Below are positions 10,587 through 20,406 of a DNA stretch of 64,000 nt, piece after piece (position 1 is the stretch's first letter; every line of letters starts with the position of its first letter). Under the pieces are notes generated by a model. That model saw only the letters and a list, made by a program, of their open reading frames with translations. It was not told the origin of the DNA and searched no databases. The position numbers and the translations under genes were made by a program. The stretch comes from Septoria linicola (Eukaryota > Ascomycota > Dothideomycetes > Mycosphaerellales > Mycosphaerellaceae), in assembly GCA_024114885.1 (NCBI GenBank), contig CP099418.1, positions 4,030,001 through 4,094,000 on the forward strand, read 5' to 3'.

Positions 10587-11208
10587 GAGGTTAGCGTGAA
10601 AAGACCCTCACTTAAATCACTTTCACCAAGTCAGGTTGAAGTTTCAGGCACATGTGTATGTGTAGTACTCTGTCTTCACACCAGTATTGATCACACGTCC
10701 ACGCCTACACATTCTTGCCGATCGCTTCACAAAGCATCGGCGCTGAAACGTCTCAACGACTTCAGTCAATCTGGCGACCGCACCGAACAGGTTCAGCGCC
10801 GACACTAGCGCCTATCACCGACGGCGCGATCAGATTCAGCGCCATCAAGGACATCTGAACGGCACCGACAATCAACATGATCATCGTCTCTGCTCCACAG
10901 TGTCGCCATTCGCCCATGCACCTGACACATCATCCGGAAGCGGAGCTCCTGTGAGGTCGTTGACTGGCTCAGAGCTCAGTGAGACTATTCCCTGCAAATC
11001 TGGACGATCGCCTTGCAACAGAACAAACGCGACTTTTGATCAGCTATCAAATAGACGGGAACAGCTTGCATTAGTTCGGCGGCATCACGAAGGCCCTAGC
11101 TCGGAAGAGCTGAGTACGTACTGTTCTTCGTCATTGGGCACTACCTCTGTGCCCCATAACGACCCTTCAGATCCGCGTGTACTCTCGCACCTCTCAGAAG
11201 GCTTTGAA
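10587..11208. other. Intergenic or leader sequence before the acidic protein gene
   Basis: About 620 bp between XPF and the next ATG. The frame of the downstream gene is open back to 10900 without an ATG, and CTCCACAG at 10893-10900 looks like a splice acceptor, so part of this stretch may be coding behind an unseen 5' exon. Otherwise I see nothing recognisable. Confidence 0.4.
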
Positions 11209-12516
11209 ATGGCCGATTCTGACAGAGTTTTTGCGAAGCACTCCGTGAGCTTATCACACAGTGGGCACGAGGAGCCAGGAACCGGCGATGGCTATAATTC
11301 ACCATCGGAGAGTGACGTTGAGGCAATGGCTGCTTTGAGCGACGAGGAAAAGTATGAAGAAGAAGATTGCGGAAATAGCGAAGACGAAAGGCCGAGCAAG
11401 AGACAGCAGGTTGCCACTGCATACCACTATACGGTCCCTCCAACAGGCGTGTTCTTCGGTGGAATTTTGCCTCAACGAAATCCCTCACCACCCTCGTCCG
11501 CTGAGGATGAACCTACTATGGCGGAAGATGAGGTTGGCGCTATACCACGGACCCCAACAAAAAGGGATTCAAGCAGCACGACAGATCGCTACGACGAGTC
11601 TGCTTCAGCGGCAGTTAAAGGACATATCTCCGTCGAGCCACCAATTGGTCGCTTATGGTCGAAACAGCGTGACCTCGACCGTTTGGCTATCAAGGGATTC
11701 GTCATGAACGCCATAAACAAATCTGGCAGTAAATTCTCGAGCTGGACGAGTGAACAGCGCTGGACATTCATGCAGAGCAAGCGCCTTGAAAAGCTTCGTG
11801 AGCGCGAGGCAGACGGTAGAGGCTCCTTCCAGATGTGGTTTCCTCGAGAGTTCGCCAAGGAAGACAACGAGGAGAAGGAATTGGTCTACCTACGGAAACA
11901 GTTCCTACAGTACTTACCAGAAGAACGTCCATCGGACGTTCCACGGCGACGTGCATCACTTCACCAGGATGAAGATGACGAAGAGACCATCATCAAGCGC
12001 GAAACCGACGACGATGAAAACCAGGCCTCGCGCCATCGTCACACCTATACTGACAGCGTCTACAACTACGTGCCACGACGTGCAGCTGCAGCAAAGACCG
12101 AAGGCAGGTTTCGAGAGCCATCTACGCCCGAGAGCGATAAAGCTGCGTATCTATCAGCCCGAAAATCGAATGTGAGAGTGCCCACGCGTAGAAATACCAT
12201 CTATGATGGTGATGATGATGAGTCAGACGACGAAAGGCCTTTGCAGCAGGCCAAAGATAAAGTATTCGACTTTACCACCCGTGGATCAACCACCACTCCG
12301 GACGTGGTTGGCCTTGAATGGCGACAGTTTTGGTCGACGAACGACAAAGGCATCTCAACGCTCGTCACGCCACGAGTCTGGAAGTGGAACGAGAAGTGCC
12401 AATTGGTGGAATGGCCTCCGTTGGAGCAGATCCTGCCACCGCTCGATTTACGTCCGGCGCAGCCGATCAAGGAAGAGAAAAAGAGAAAGAGAGCCGACAG
12501 CGCTTTGGAACGCTGA
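11209..12516 (+). CDS. Hypothetical acidic, largely disordered protein
   Basis: 435 residues from the ATG at 11209 (GAAATGG context). The frame is open a further 103 codons upstream without ATG, so a 5' exon is possible. I do not recognise the family. The N-terminal half is acidic and Ser-rich (ESDVEAMAALSDEEKYEEEDCGNSEDE is the densest part, near residue 40). A conserved-looking helical block sits at about residues 150-235, with SKQRDLDRLAIKGFVMNAIN, FSSWTSEQRWTFMQSKRLEK and FQMWFPREFAKED. After another acidic stretch comes a Trp-rich end (VGLEWRQFWSTNDKGISTLV; RVWKWNEKCQLVEWPPLEQI), then a lysine-rich tail (EEKKRKRAD) that could be a nuclear signal. A nuclear or chromatin role would fit the composition, but the function is unknown. 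Confidence 0.6.
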   Translation: MADSDRVFAKHSVSLSHSGHEEPGTGDGYNSPSESDVEAMAALSDEEKYEEEDCGNSEDERPSKRQQVATAYHYTVPPTGVFFGGILPQRNPSPPSSAEDEPTMAEDEVGAIPRTPTKRDSSSTTDRYDESASAAVKGHISVEPPIGRLWSKQRDLDRLAIKGFVMNAINKSGSKFSSWTSEQRWTFMQSKRLEKLREREADGRGSFQMWFPREFAKEDNEEKELVYLRKQFLQYLPEERPSDVPRRRASLHQDEDDEETIIKRETDDDENQASRHRHTYTDSVYNYVPRRAAAAKTEGRFREPSTPESDKAAYLSARKSNVRVPTRRNTIYDGDDDESDDERPLQQAKDKVFDFTTRGSTTTPDVVGLEWRQFWSTNDKGISTLVTPRVWKWNEKCQLVEWPPLEQILPPLDLRPAQPIKEEKKRKRADSALER

Positions 12517-12732
12517 AATGACAGTCGACGCTTCCTCCCACATTGACCTAGTTATCGTGCGAACGTGGGTGATTTGACACTTTCTCGAAGCTGGGCACAC
12601 AGAGGTAGCAGTATTTAGAGCAGTAGCAGTAGTACGGCTGGATCGAGCTATTCGTACAGTACAAGCAGCAGCAGCAGCTCTCGTCATCTCCCTTCAGCAT
12701 CGTCTGTTCGTCGGCACCAGCTTCATGCACGA

Positions 12733-13355
12733 CTATCTGATGCTCTGCCTCAACTCCTCCTTTCTCGCCTGTGCTTCGGCCTCAGCTGCTCTTCTTCGCT
12801 CCAGCTCAGCCGTGACGCCCTCGGCTCGCTTCTTGGTCAAGTCATCCTCCCAGACTTGCCAGACTGTGATGGAAGTCAGTTGTCATGGCTTCTATGTGCA
12901 ACCTAGTATGACTAAGAAGACACGGAAGTACAGTGTACCTCAATTGATCTTGATCTCGATCTCGATACTTGGGAATGAGAAAGGAACAACACAAGAACTT
13001 ACTATGCTTATCACTCTTCGAGTAGTCCTTCAGCTTATTCACAAAAGTGTCGAAATCCTCTTGCTTCTCCTTTCTCCGCTCTAGTGACCTGCGCTGAAGT
13101 TCTGGGTTGTATTTCTGTCCACAGTACCATCAGTAAACTGCCTTCATTCCACTCGGTTCCTAGTTCGTTGAGGGTTGAACTAAGGCTTACCATGAATAGT
13201 TCCTCTTCGGTTGGCGTCACGTAGTAGATCAGAGCTGGACCGCCAATGCACATGATTCCTCCTCTGTTGTACTCGTGTCAATTTGTAGCTCGCAAAAGAC
13301 AGACCGCGACGATGGCTTACGCAGCAGCCATCTTGGCCCAAGTGATTGTCCTCAT
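12733..13355 (-). CDS. CBP4: CBP4, assembly factor for ubiquinol-cytochrome c reductase (cytochrome b)
   Basis: Spliced gene, four exons on the minus strand: 13321-13355, 13191-13263, 13003-13114 and 12733-12863. They join in frame to 116 residues with GT-AG introns (GTAAGC, GTAAGC and GTAAGT donors). Cbp4 is a small inner-membrane protein that, with Cbp3-Cbp6, helps newly made cytochrome b enter complex III. The evidence is the family block GGPALIYYVTPTEEELF, which spans the single hydrophobic segment, then the fungal hallmark YNPELQRRSLERRKEKQEDF across the second junction, then FVNKLKDYSKSDKHIW across the third. The C terminus is a charged helix (ELERRRAAEAEAQARKEEL). No single open frame reveals the gene; it appears only on joining exons. 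Each junction restores the family motif, so I am confident despite the small size. The first ATG at 13355 is chosen; an alternative is Met9. Confidence 0.9.
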
Positions 13356-13977
13356 AGTGGCGAGTTTCGTGGCCACTCGTCCAGTGTCCTCGACTGTGCG
13401 GTGTTGATCGCCGATAGAGTGATCGTCTTAGATGTGCTGGGGCACTTGGTCAGATTTGCTGAGTGCTGCGATGTAAAGCGATGTGTTTTCGATGCTGTAC
13501 AGTAATTGCTGAAAGTCGATTGCTTCATCCTCCATGAACTGGCATGGCTAAGCGAACGGGCTAAGCCGAGAGAGGAAGGGCCTCTTATTGGCGCAGCTGA
13601 CCTGAGAGAGAACTACACTCTACTATGAGATGTTTGCACTTCGGGAATTGATGCTTGACAACACTTTCACTGGTGTCGATGATGCTACGAATGCTCTATC
13701 CAAATTTCTAACCTGCGTCAAATGATAATGCCATACCCATCGTGAACACCTTGTATGCGCCATGCTTGTAAAGCAGCCTGTGGTATCAATTCTGCCCCCT
13801 CAAATCGCAAAAGAGCGCTGCGATGCGTTTTGTGTTATGTACAAGTTAGTCGGCGAAAGATGGTCCTTCCTATGAGATCTTTCTCGCAATCGTTACAAGG
13901 AGATTCTGGTATCAGTAATTCTTTTGCGCCACCATGCTGCGCACATCGCATCATTCTCTAAGCTTTGCCAGCCGTCA
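13356..13977. other. Intergenic region between CBP4 and the flippase
   Basis: About 620 bp holding the CBP4 promoter on its left and the flippase 3' end on its right. I see no gene, repeat or RNA motif. Confidence 0.4.
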
Positions 13978-16900
13978 TCATCGCAAATCATCGCTAATTT
14001 CCTGTCTCATTTTCGACTCTCCCCTTTTGTGGTCGCTCCTCGCTCCGGTGCTCTGACTTGACTCCACTCGCGTCAGATATGCAGCACTTGTGAAGTCGTT
14101 ACTAGCCTCAAATGAAGCCCTCGTTCTATCCATGCTCGACCTTAGTCTGTCGAAGGACGGCCTTGGTCTGTCCATGCTCGGTCGAGCCACGCCATCGGAG
14201 CCAAACTCATATTCGGTTCTCGTAAGCGTTGGTGTTGCTACACCCGGAGTCTGTGCCGGAGTGCCATAGTTCGAGCTTGCGGCAGTCTGAATCATGCTAA
14301 GCCCGCTTGGGGGCATGCCAGACGCGACAGGACCTGGTGCGTAACTCGTGCTATAGGTTGCGTTCGGGCCCATCGCGCCAGCACCCGATCCAGGATATGC
14401 AGGAGGAAAATGTGAGGCGAACGGGTCCACGCTCGGCCTCCCCGAGTGGCCAGTATAGTCAGTCCCGTCGCTCCCGTTATGGCTTCGAGGGTTCTTTGTA
14501 CCGGCTTCTGATGGAGGATATATAGGTCGCATGTCTTCGTCCAGCGTCGGACTTCCAGCGTTGGGTGAACCGTTTCGTCTGTGGCCGATCTTCTCTTGCT
14601 TCTGGCCGTTGCTAATCTCACTGCTTGATGTGCTTCCAGCCAACTTCCCGTTGCCAGCAGCTCCTGCACCTTGAGGAATGTTGTCTGGGTCGGCGTTCTT
14701 GAGGTAGTCGAATTTGCCCTGGCGAACCTGTTCACGAACGATGTCGATATCGTAGGGAAAGTACATTTTCTGGAATGCTTTTGCTGCAAATCGAGGCAGT
14801 AACGCGAGGATGACTGTCAGTAATCCCACGGCCCAGAAAGACAATGCACCATACACCTGTGGAGCGGCTTGATAGAATGTGAAGCCATCAGTGAAGGCCG
14901 TGTACACCCCGGTCCAGAACCAGATCAACAAGATTGAGATGCCCGTTATCAGGCACATAAACCAGTCCCATCGGTATGTGTTGATGAGGATGTACACATT
15001 AACGATAAGCACAATGGGATTGACGATGTACACGCCGAGTCGCTTGTAGTCATTCACATTTCGTCCGGACTCTGTAGTGAAGTTTGCAGGCGCGAACTCC
15101 AGGTAGGTAAAATAGAAGCAAATGACCGATTGGTAGAAGCCATCAATCATGTAGATCCAGAACTTGGTTTGTGTCCACTCCTTCTGTTCGATTCCGCGGC
15201 GATACAGTTGCGGCACTGCCAGGGAGACCTTGTCGTCCACATCCTGATCAAGAATACCTTGGAAGATGATGGGCAACGAGGTGAACGCCAGGTTGAAGAG
15301 CAGGATGTAGGAGTAGTCGAATGCGTAAGAGCAATCGAAGTTGGCGTAGACCTGATACCAAAACAGCGCAAACACCCAGATGATGTTCTGTCACACGTCA
15401 GCTTACGAGGCAAGAGCGGCGGAGTGAATTCACTTACTTTGTAGAAGAAATTGGCGACACATTCGGCCATACGTCGGTAGTCCCACCGGCCATGCACGAG
15501 CAGTAGCCGAGTGAGGTAGCGGAATTGGCCGATGGCATAATCGGAACTCATGACTGCCTGTCGTCCCTCTTCTCCAGCAATACCTACACCGACATCCGCC
15601 TCCTGGATCATAGCGACATCATTGGCTCCGTCACCAATGGAAAGCGTCATGACTTCTAATGTGTGCTTGACCAGGTTCACGACGGCGGCCTTTTGGGAAG
15701 GGGAGACACGACAGCATAGCACAGACCTGCACTCTTTGCAGAGGAGCAAGAACTTCTGTCGCACTCTGTCGTCGAGCACAAGTTTGAGGGTGTCACCATC
15801 GATGACCAACGCGTGCGTTGGAGCTGGAGGCTCGTGGTTCTTCTTCGCGGCTTTGAGCTCTTCGTCGTCGCCAGTCTTCCCAAAACTAGCCAGGTGCTTG
15901 TTGAGCTCTGCCTCTGCCTGTGCAAAATCATCATCGTCAACCTTGAGCACGATGAGATCCATGTCGTTGTCAAGCAGATTGCAAGAGAACCCAATGTTGA
16001 TAGCGGTCTCCACTTTGTCGCCAGTCAGGACCCAAAGCTTGATACCGGCCTGTGCCAACAGCGCGATCGAGTCAGGCACGCCGTCCTGCAAGCGATCTTC
16101 AATTGCAGTGCCACCGAGCAATGTCAGGTCACGTTCAATGCGATCTGCTACCTCTTCAAGCTTTGTTTCACGGTCTTGCACTGCGGCGGCTGCCAGCTCA
16201 TGGTCGCGATTCCATTCTTGGTATTCGTCTTCGTCGAGCTCTCTCTGCGCGATACAGAGAGTTCGCAGACCTTCTCGTGCGAACATTTCTAGATGCTCAG
16301 CGGTCGACTTTCGAAGCTCAGGCTGCTCGCCTTTTGCCAGCCGAGAATAAATAATACTATCAGCGCCCTTGCAGAATAGGATAATTTTCCCATCGGGCAT
16401 TCGAATGATCGCGGACATGCGTTTCCTGGTGGAGTTGAACTCGAGAATGTTCAAAACACTGTATTCTCGTTCCTCACCCAGGACGCTAAGTATGATACCA
16501 TCATTCGAGCGGCCAATCACAGTATAACCACAGTCTCGGGCGGTGGCAACGAGCGCAGCTTCATCCGGACTCTGCGCCTTGAAATCTATCCTGGGTGGAT
16601 CACCAGGCGTGCGCTCTGTGATTACACTGTGGCAGAGTGCAAGAGCCAGCATGAATTGCTCCGTCGCTGCCTTCTGAACTGGTCCACTATCACCACCGAG
16701 GTCCTGTATGTAGTCTGGTGCCACGAAAGTGAGATCGTCGTCACGGAGATAGGGGTTGTTGTGCATGTTACGAATGTACCCGAGCATCTTGATACGATCT
16801 TCTGCAATTCGTGCTCTCTCATGTGTCGCGACTTCTTCGACGTTGATGCCCTGCCGTTTCTGCATACCAGCGAGTGCCTCAGTATAGGCCTCTCCGTAGG

Positions 16901-18899
16901 GAACACCATTGACTGTGCACTTCTTGAACTCCATCACGTTTTGCGTCAGTGTTCCAGTCTTGTCCGAGAAGATGTACTCGATTTGTCCAAGGTCATCGGA
17001 GATGTTCCAAGACTTTGGTGTACATGGATAATCGAGCTTTTCGTAGTACATGTAAGTATCCGAGTAGATGAAGAAAGCCTGTACGGACCGCACGATTTCC
17101 AGGGAGATATACAGCGAAATAGGCACCAAGTTTTGAAAGAGAATCACGGCAGCCCAGAAGTTGATGAATCCAGTGAGACCTGCTGTGCTGCCATAGCCAC
17201 CAAAGTCGAAGTAAGCTTGAGAGCTATTACTCTTGCCCCAAGCCACACCGTTGACGATCGCGGCAATCAGGCACATCACGAAGAGAATGATGAAGTTGTA
17301 CAGCACGTTCCAGTTGAGGTCTCGCATGATCTTGGGTCGTTTCGAGGGCGTGATTCCAGAGTTGAGCATGATTTTGGTGTCCTCACCAGTGAAAGCGACA
17401 ACGCCCAAAACCCATTCGGTATTTCGAACAGTGCAGCCACGCAGCAGCAGATTGTTAATGCCAACAGGTTCGGCCATTTCTTTAGGCTCGGCATTTGGAT
17501 TGCTTCTGTCGTACTGATTCCACCTCACGACGCCAGAATAAGCGTACAGGTTGGCATGTGGTGGCTCACTTTCCACAACAAAATCTGCTTGCTCGCAGTC
17601 TCGCGCTCGCTTGATGTCGCGTCCGGAATACAGTGCCGTTCGGACCTTGAGATTAGTTTCACCATCCAGATTCTTGGTTTCGATGTAGCAGGCACCATCT
17701 GCATCGCTTGTAGCCAGCACAATAATGTCGGAAGGAATCTCCTCGTCATTATACAAGCGTACGAAATCGCCGACTCGTACATTCTTCCAGTAGTCTTTCT
17801 TGAATCGAGCAGTTTCTGGTCGTGGTCGATTCGGATTGATCAGACTCCCGTGGAATTTCTTCGGTACAGGCACTTGCTCAAGCTTGCCATCCTCTCCAAC
17901 TTGTGGTACAGCCAGTGTGTCCTGCATGTTGCCACGACCGTAGCCAGGCTCCTCGATCATTCCGTGCTCGTTCACGTAGTTTGGTGGCCGCTGACCTGGG
18001 GTCGGTGAAGGCACTGGAGTCATCTCGACATCGCCATCCGCATTCTCGACTGCGTGTCCATCAATGCTGTCCAGACGTTGTGTCAAGGCGCTCATGCGCC
18101 GCTCGTCCGATTCCAGCTTTGTGTCCAATTTGGCGTCAGCTGTCTTGCCCTTTTTTGCCGCGGCAGCCTCCTTCTTGCCCTTCCACCATTTCCACAAGAA
18201 GAGAATCGCTCGCGTGTTCGCTTTCTTGAATTTACGCCACGCACTAATCTTTTCTTCTGACACGTTCACATTGTCCCAATCCACTAACCGATGCACTGGA
18301 GCGTTGTTGAGTTCGTTGTCCAGCACCGTCCGTCGCCAATCTTCAATTGCGTCCTTGATAGCTGTAATGGCAAGAATGACAATGATGGGCACTGCTGCGA
18401 GACCCGGGTTTTCTACTCCGAAGATGGAGAAGATGCCCAGAATGACGATAAAGATGAAGTACACATTGGCGATGTTGTGCAGCTGAAACCACAAGTTTTT
18501 GGGAATGAAGGATATAGGCGTGTACTTCGCCGTTCGAATCTTGTTCCGTTTGAATTGCTGCAGTGGACGCCCTTCATCGTCACGCGCGCTGTCGGGCAGT
18601 GGCTGGTTGACGAATATCGTTCGCGAGCTCTGCGCTTCGGGAGGCCCATCGTTCGCGACTGCTTCAGCCTTAATGTCGCTGTCGTCCGTGACGGCAGACT
18701 CTCGATTACGATGGCTATTGCTTAAACGTGCGGCGTTCCTCGAAAAGATACTCCTCCGCTTCATCGTCCCTTTGCGTCCAGGATTCCGCACTGTCGCCCA
18801 TCGCATGCGGTTGAGGGGCTGAGATGTTTGCGTCCCATGTTCTTCGGCGCGCTGCGCAGAGGGCGTCTGCTGAGCATTGGTATCAAAGTCGATGGCCAT
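13978..18899 (-). CDS. DNF1: P4-ATPase, Dnf1/Dnf2-type phospholipid flippase
   Basis: Two exons, 15438-18899 and 13978-15387, joined in frame across a 50-bp intron (GTAAGT...CAG) to about 1,623 residues, close to yeast Dnf1. The start at 18899 has a strong context (CACCATGG); the frame is open 21 codons upstream. P4-ATPases move phospholipids to the cytoplasmic leaflet, Dnf1 types at the plasma membrane and endosomes, together with a Cdc50-family partner. Visible motifs are PISLYISLEIVRSVQAFFIY (TM4, with the P4-specific PISL), the phosphorylation site DKTGTLTQN at Asp646, FKAQSPDEAALV in the nucleotide domain, and GDGANDVAMIQEADVGVGI in the hinge. The run LDYPCTPKSWNISDDLGQ before DKTGT is typical of Dnf1/2 rather than Drs2. 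The long charged N-terminal insert (KKEAAAAKKGK region) also fits Dnf1. The intron falls just before TM7 (ANFFYK/NIIWVFALFW). The C-terminal 240 residues are disordered and Ser-rich, a likely place for flippase-kinase phosphorylation (inference). Confidence 0.95.
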
Positions 18900-20406
18900 G
18901 GTGGGCCAGCTGCACCACGCTTCACCGCGTGAGGGGTCACTGTCGTGCCAGATTGCATGCAACGGAAACTCTCATGCGGCCCACGATGCCCGTGTTTGTC
19001 TGTGCAATGCTCCCACAGCACTCGCGCGTGCACTCACACACCGTCCGTAGCTTCCCGGTCGACGACTATCTCCCAATGGTCCTTCGCAAAGCCAGCATTG
19101 AGGGACAGTCGAGCCTGGGTGGAATGGTGGCTGTTCGGAATGAAAGTGTCGATGGGCGATTTGACAGGACGCGCTGGCGTGTAGTCCGCTCCTTAGGGAT
19201 GACGCGAAGAGTGCAGCGCTGCTGGCAGCAGTGGGGAGGATGCTGCCGTGTGTTTGTTTGGCGGCGGCGACGGTAAAGTTGGTAGTGTTTCGTGGCAAGT
19301 CGATGGGATGATGCTGGCAAGGATGAACCACAGGTCCGAGATTTGTGCACTCAGCCCGAACAACGACTCTGCCCCTTTCTGTTTCTGGTCTTGCACAGGA
19401 TCTTGTGGACGCGCAACACACGCACACAGACACACACGTACTGATCGAGCGTGCGAAACCACCGCTGTCGCTCACAGTCTCGGAATGAAGCAAAGCACGT
19501 CCCGGATGGTGAGCAGCGTGGGAGTATGCAAAGGACACTACTCAGCTGCCACAGTGTTATTATTATTGACAATCAACGGCACAAGTCGCTCGGGCTGAGC
19601 AGATCTCAGTCAGCAACAGCAGCCAGCAGCAGTAGCCGACCAGGATTTGCATCCACGGGCAGCGGACGTTCACAGGGACCGAGCAGGTATTCTGACCACA
19701 GATTGGTGGCGGCGCAAAAGAAGCCTCGTTTCTTGAACGCCGAGTGGAGTACATGCCGCTGCCTCTGCTGCACTACTGCTGTACACTTCGGACCTCGCGG
19801 AAGACATGCTGTCATCATCATTGATGGTGTGAACGGGAGCAAGCAGTAGTTTTTCGCAAGAGTATATCGTCCGACGAGCGGATCAGATATGCAGCGTGGT
19901 AAGAATAGCACAGATCCATCGTCCCCTCAGTCCAACTGCAGATGCAAACATGTGTGGTCCTTCACGCTCTCCTTTGTCCTCGAGGACAGGGCTCCTTGCA
20001 CTCCCGGGTTTAGGCCGGCCAAGAGCTCGGGTTTTTGGTGCTAGATCTCCTGTACCCATTCATTCGACGCCTCTCCCGCCTGCTCGCATAAGAGCTGTCC
20101 GCTTTTGTGCACATAGCTGTTACATACTGTATCTCCATCAGCACTCTGCTAGCAATAATACATCGTGTTGCTGAACGTGACAACCTGCAGCACAAGTGAA
20201 ACCCAGGCCGGACATTTCAACCTGGAACGAGCCAAGATCGTGATAGCTATCTGGTCGCGACAAATCTGGAGCGATGTCGGGACGCGAGCGAATGCTTGCT
20301 CCGGCGTTAAGGGCAGAGCTTGGCAGTCGCGTGTTCAACGGCAGGCGCGTCGTCGTCCAGCTCACTTGTGTGTAAATCCTACGTGCGCTCGACTCTGAAT
20401 GCTCTG
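18900..20406. other. Divergent intergenic region, flippase and PIP-box protein
   Basis: About 1.5 kb between divergent genes. It holds a short AC-rich tract (about 19418-19438) and small overlapping open frames that resemble nothing. It presumably contains both promoters. I see no RNA gene. Confidence 0.4.

Noticed and set aside
16629..18008. 459-codon open frame antisense to the flippase
   Set aside because: It mirrors a strongly conserved P4-ATPase exon, has no family features and is explained by codon bias on the other strand.
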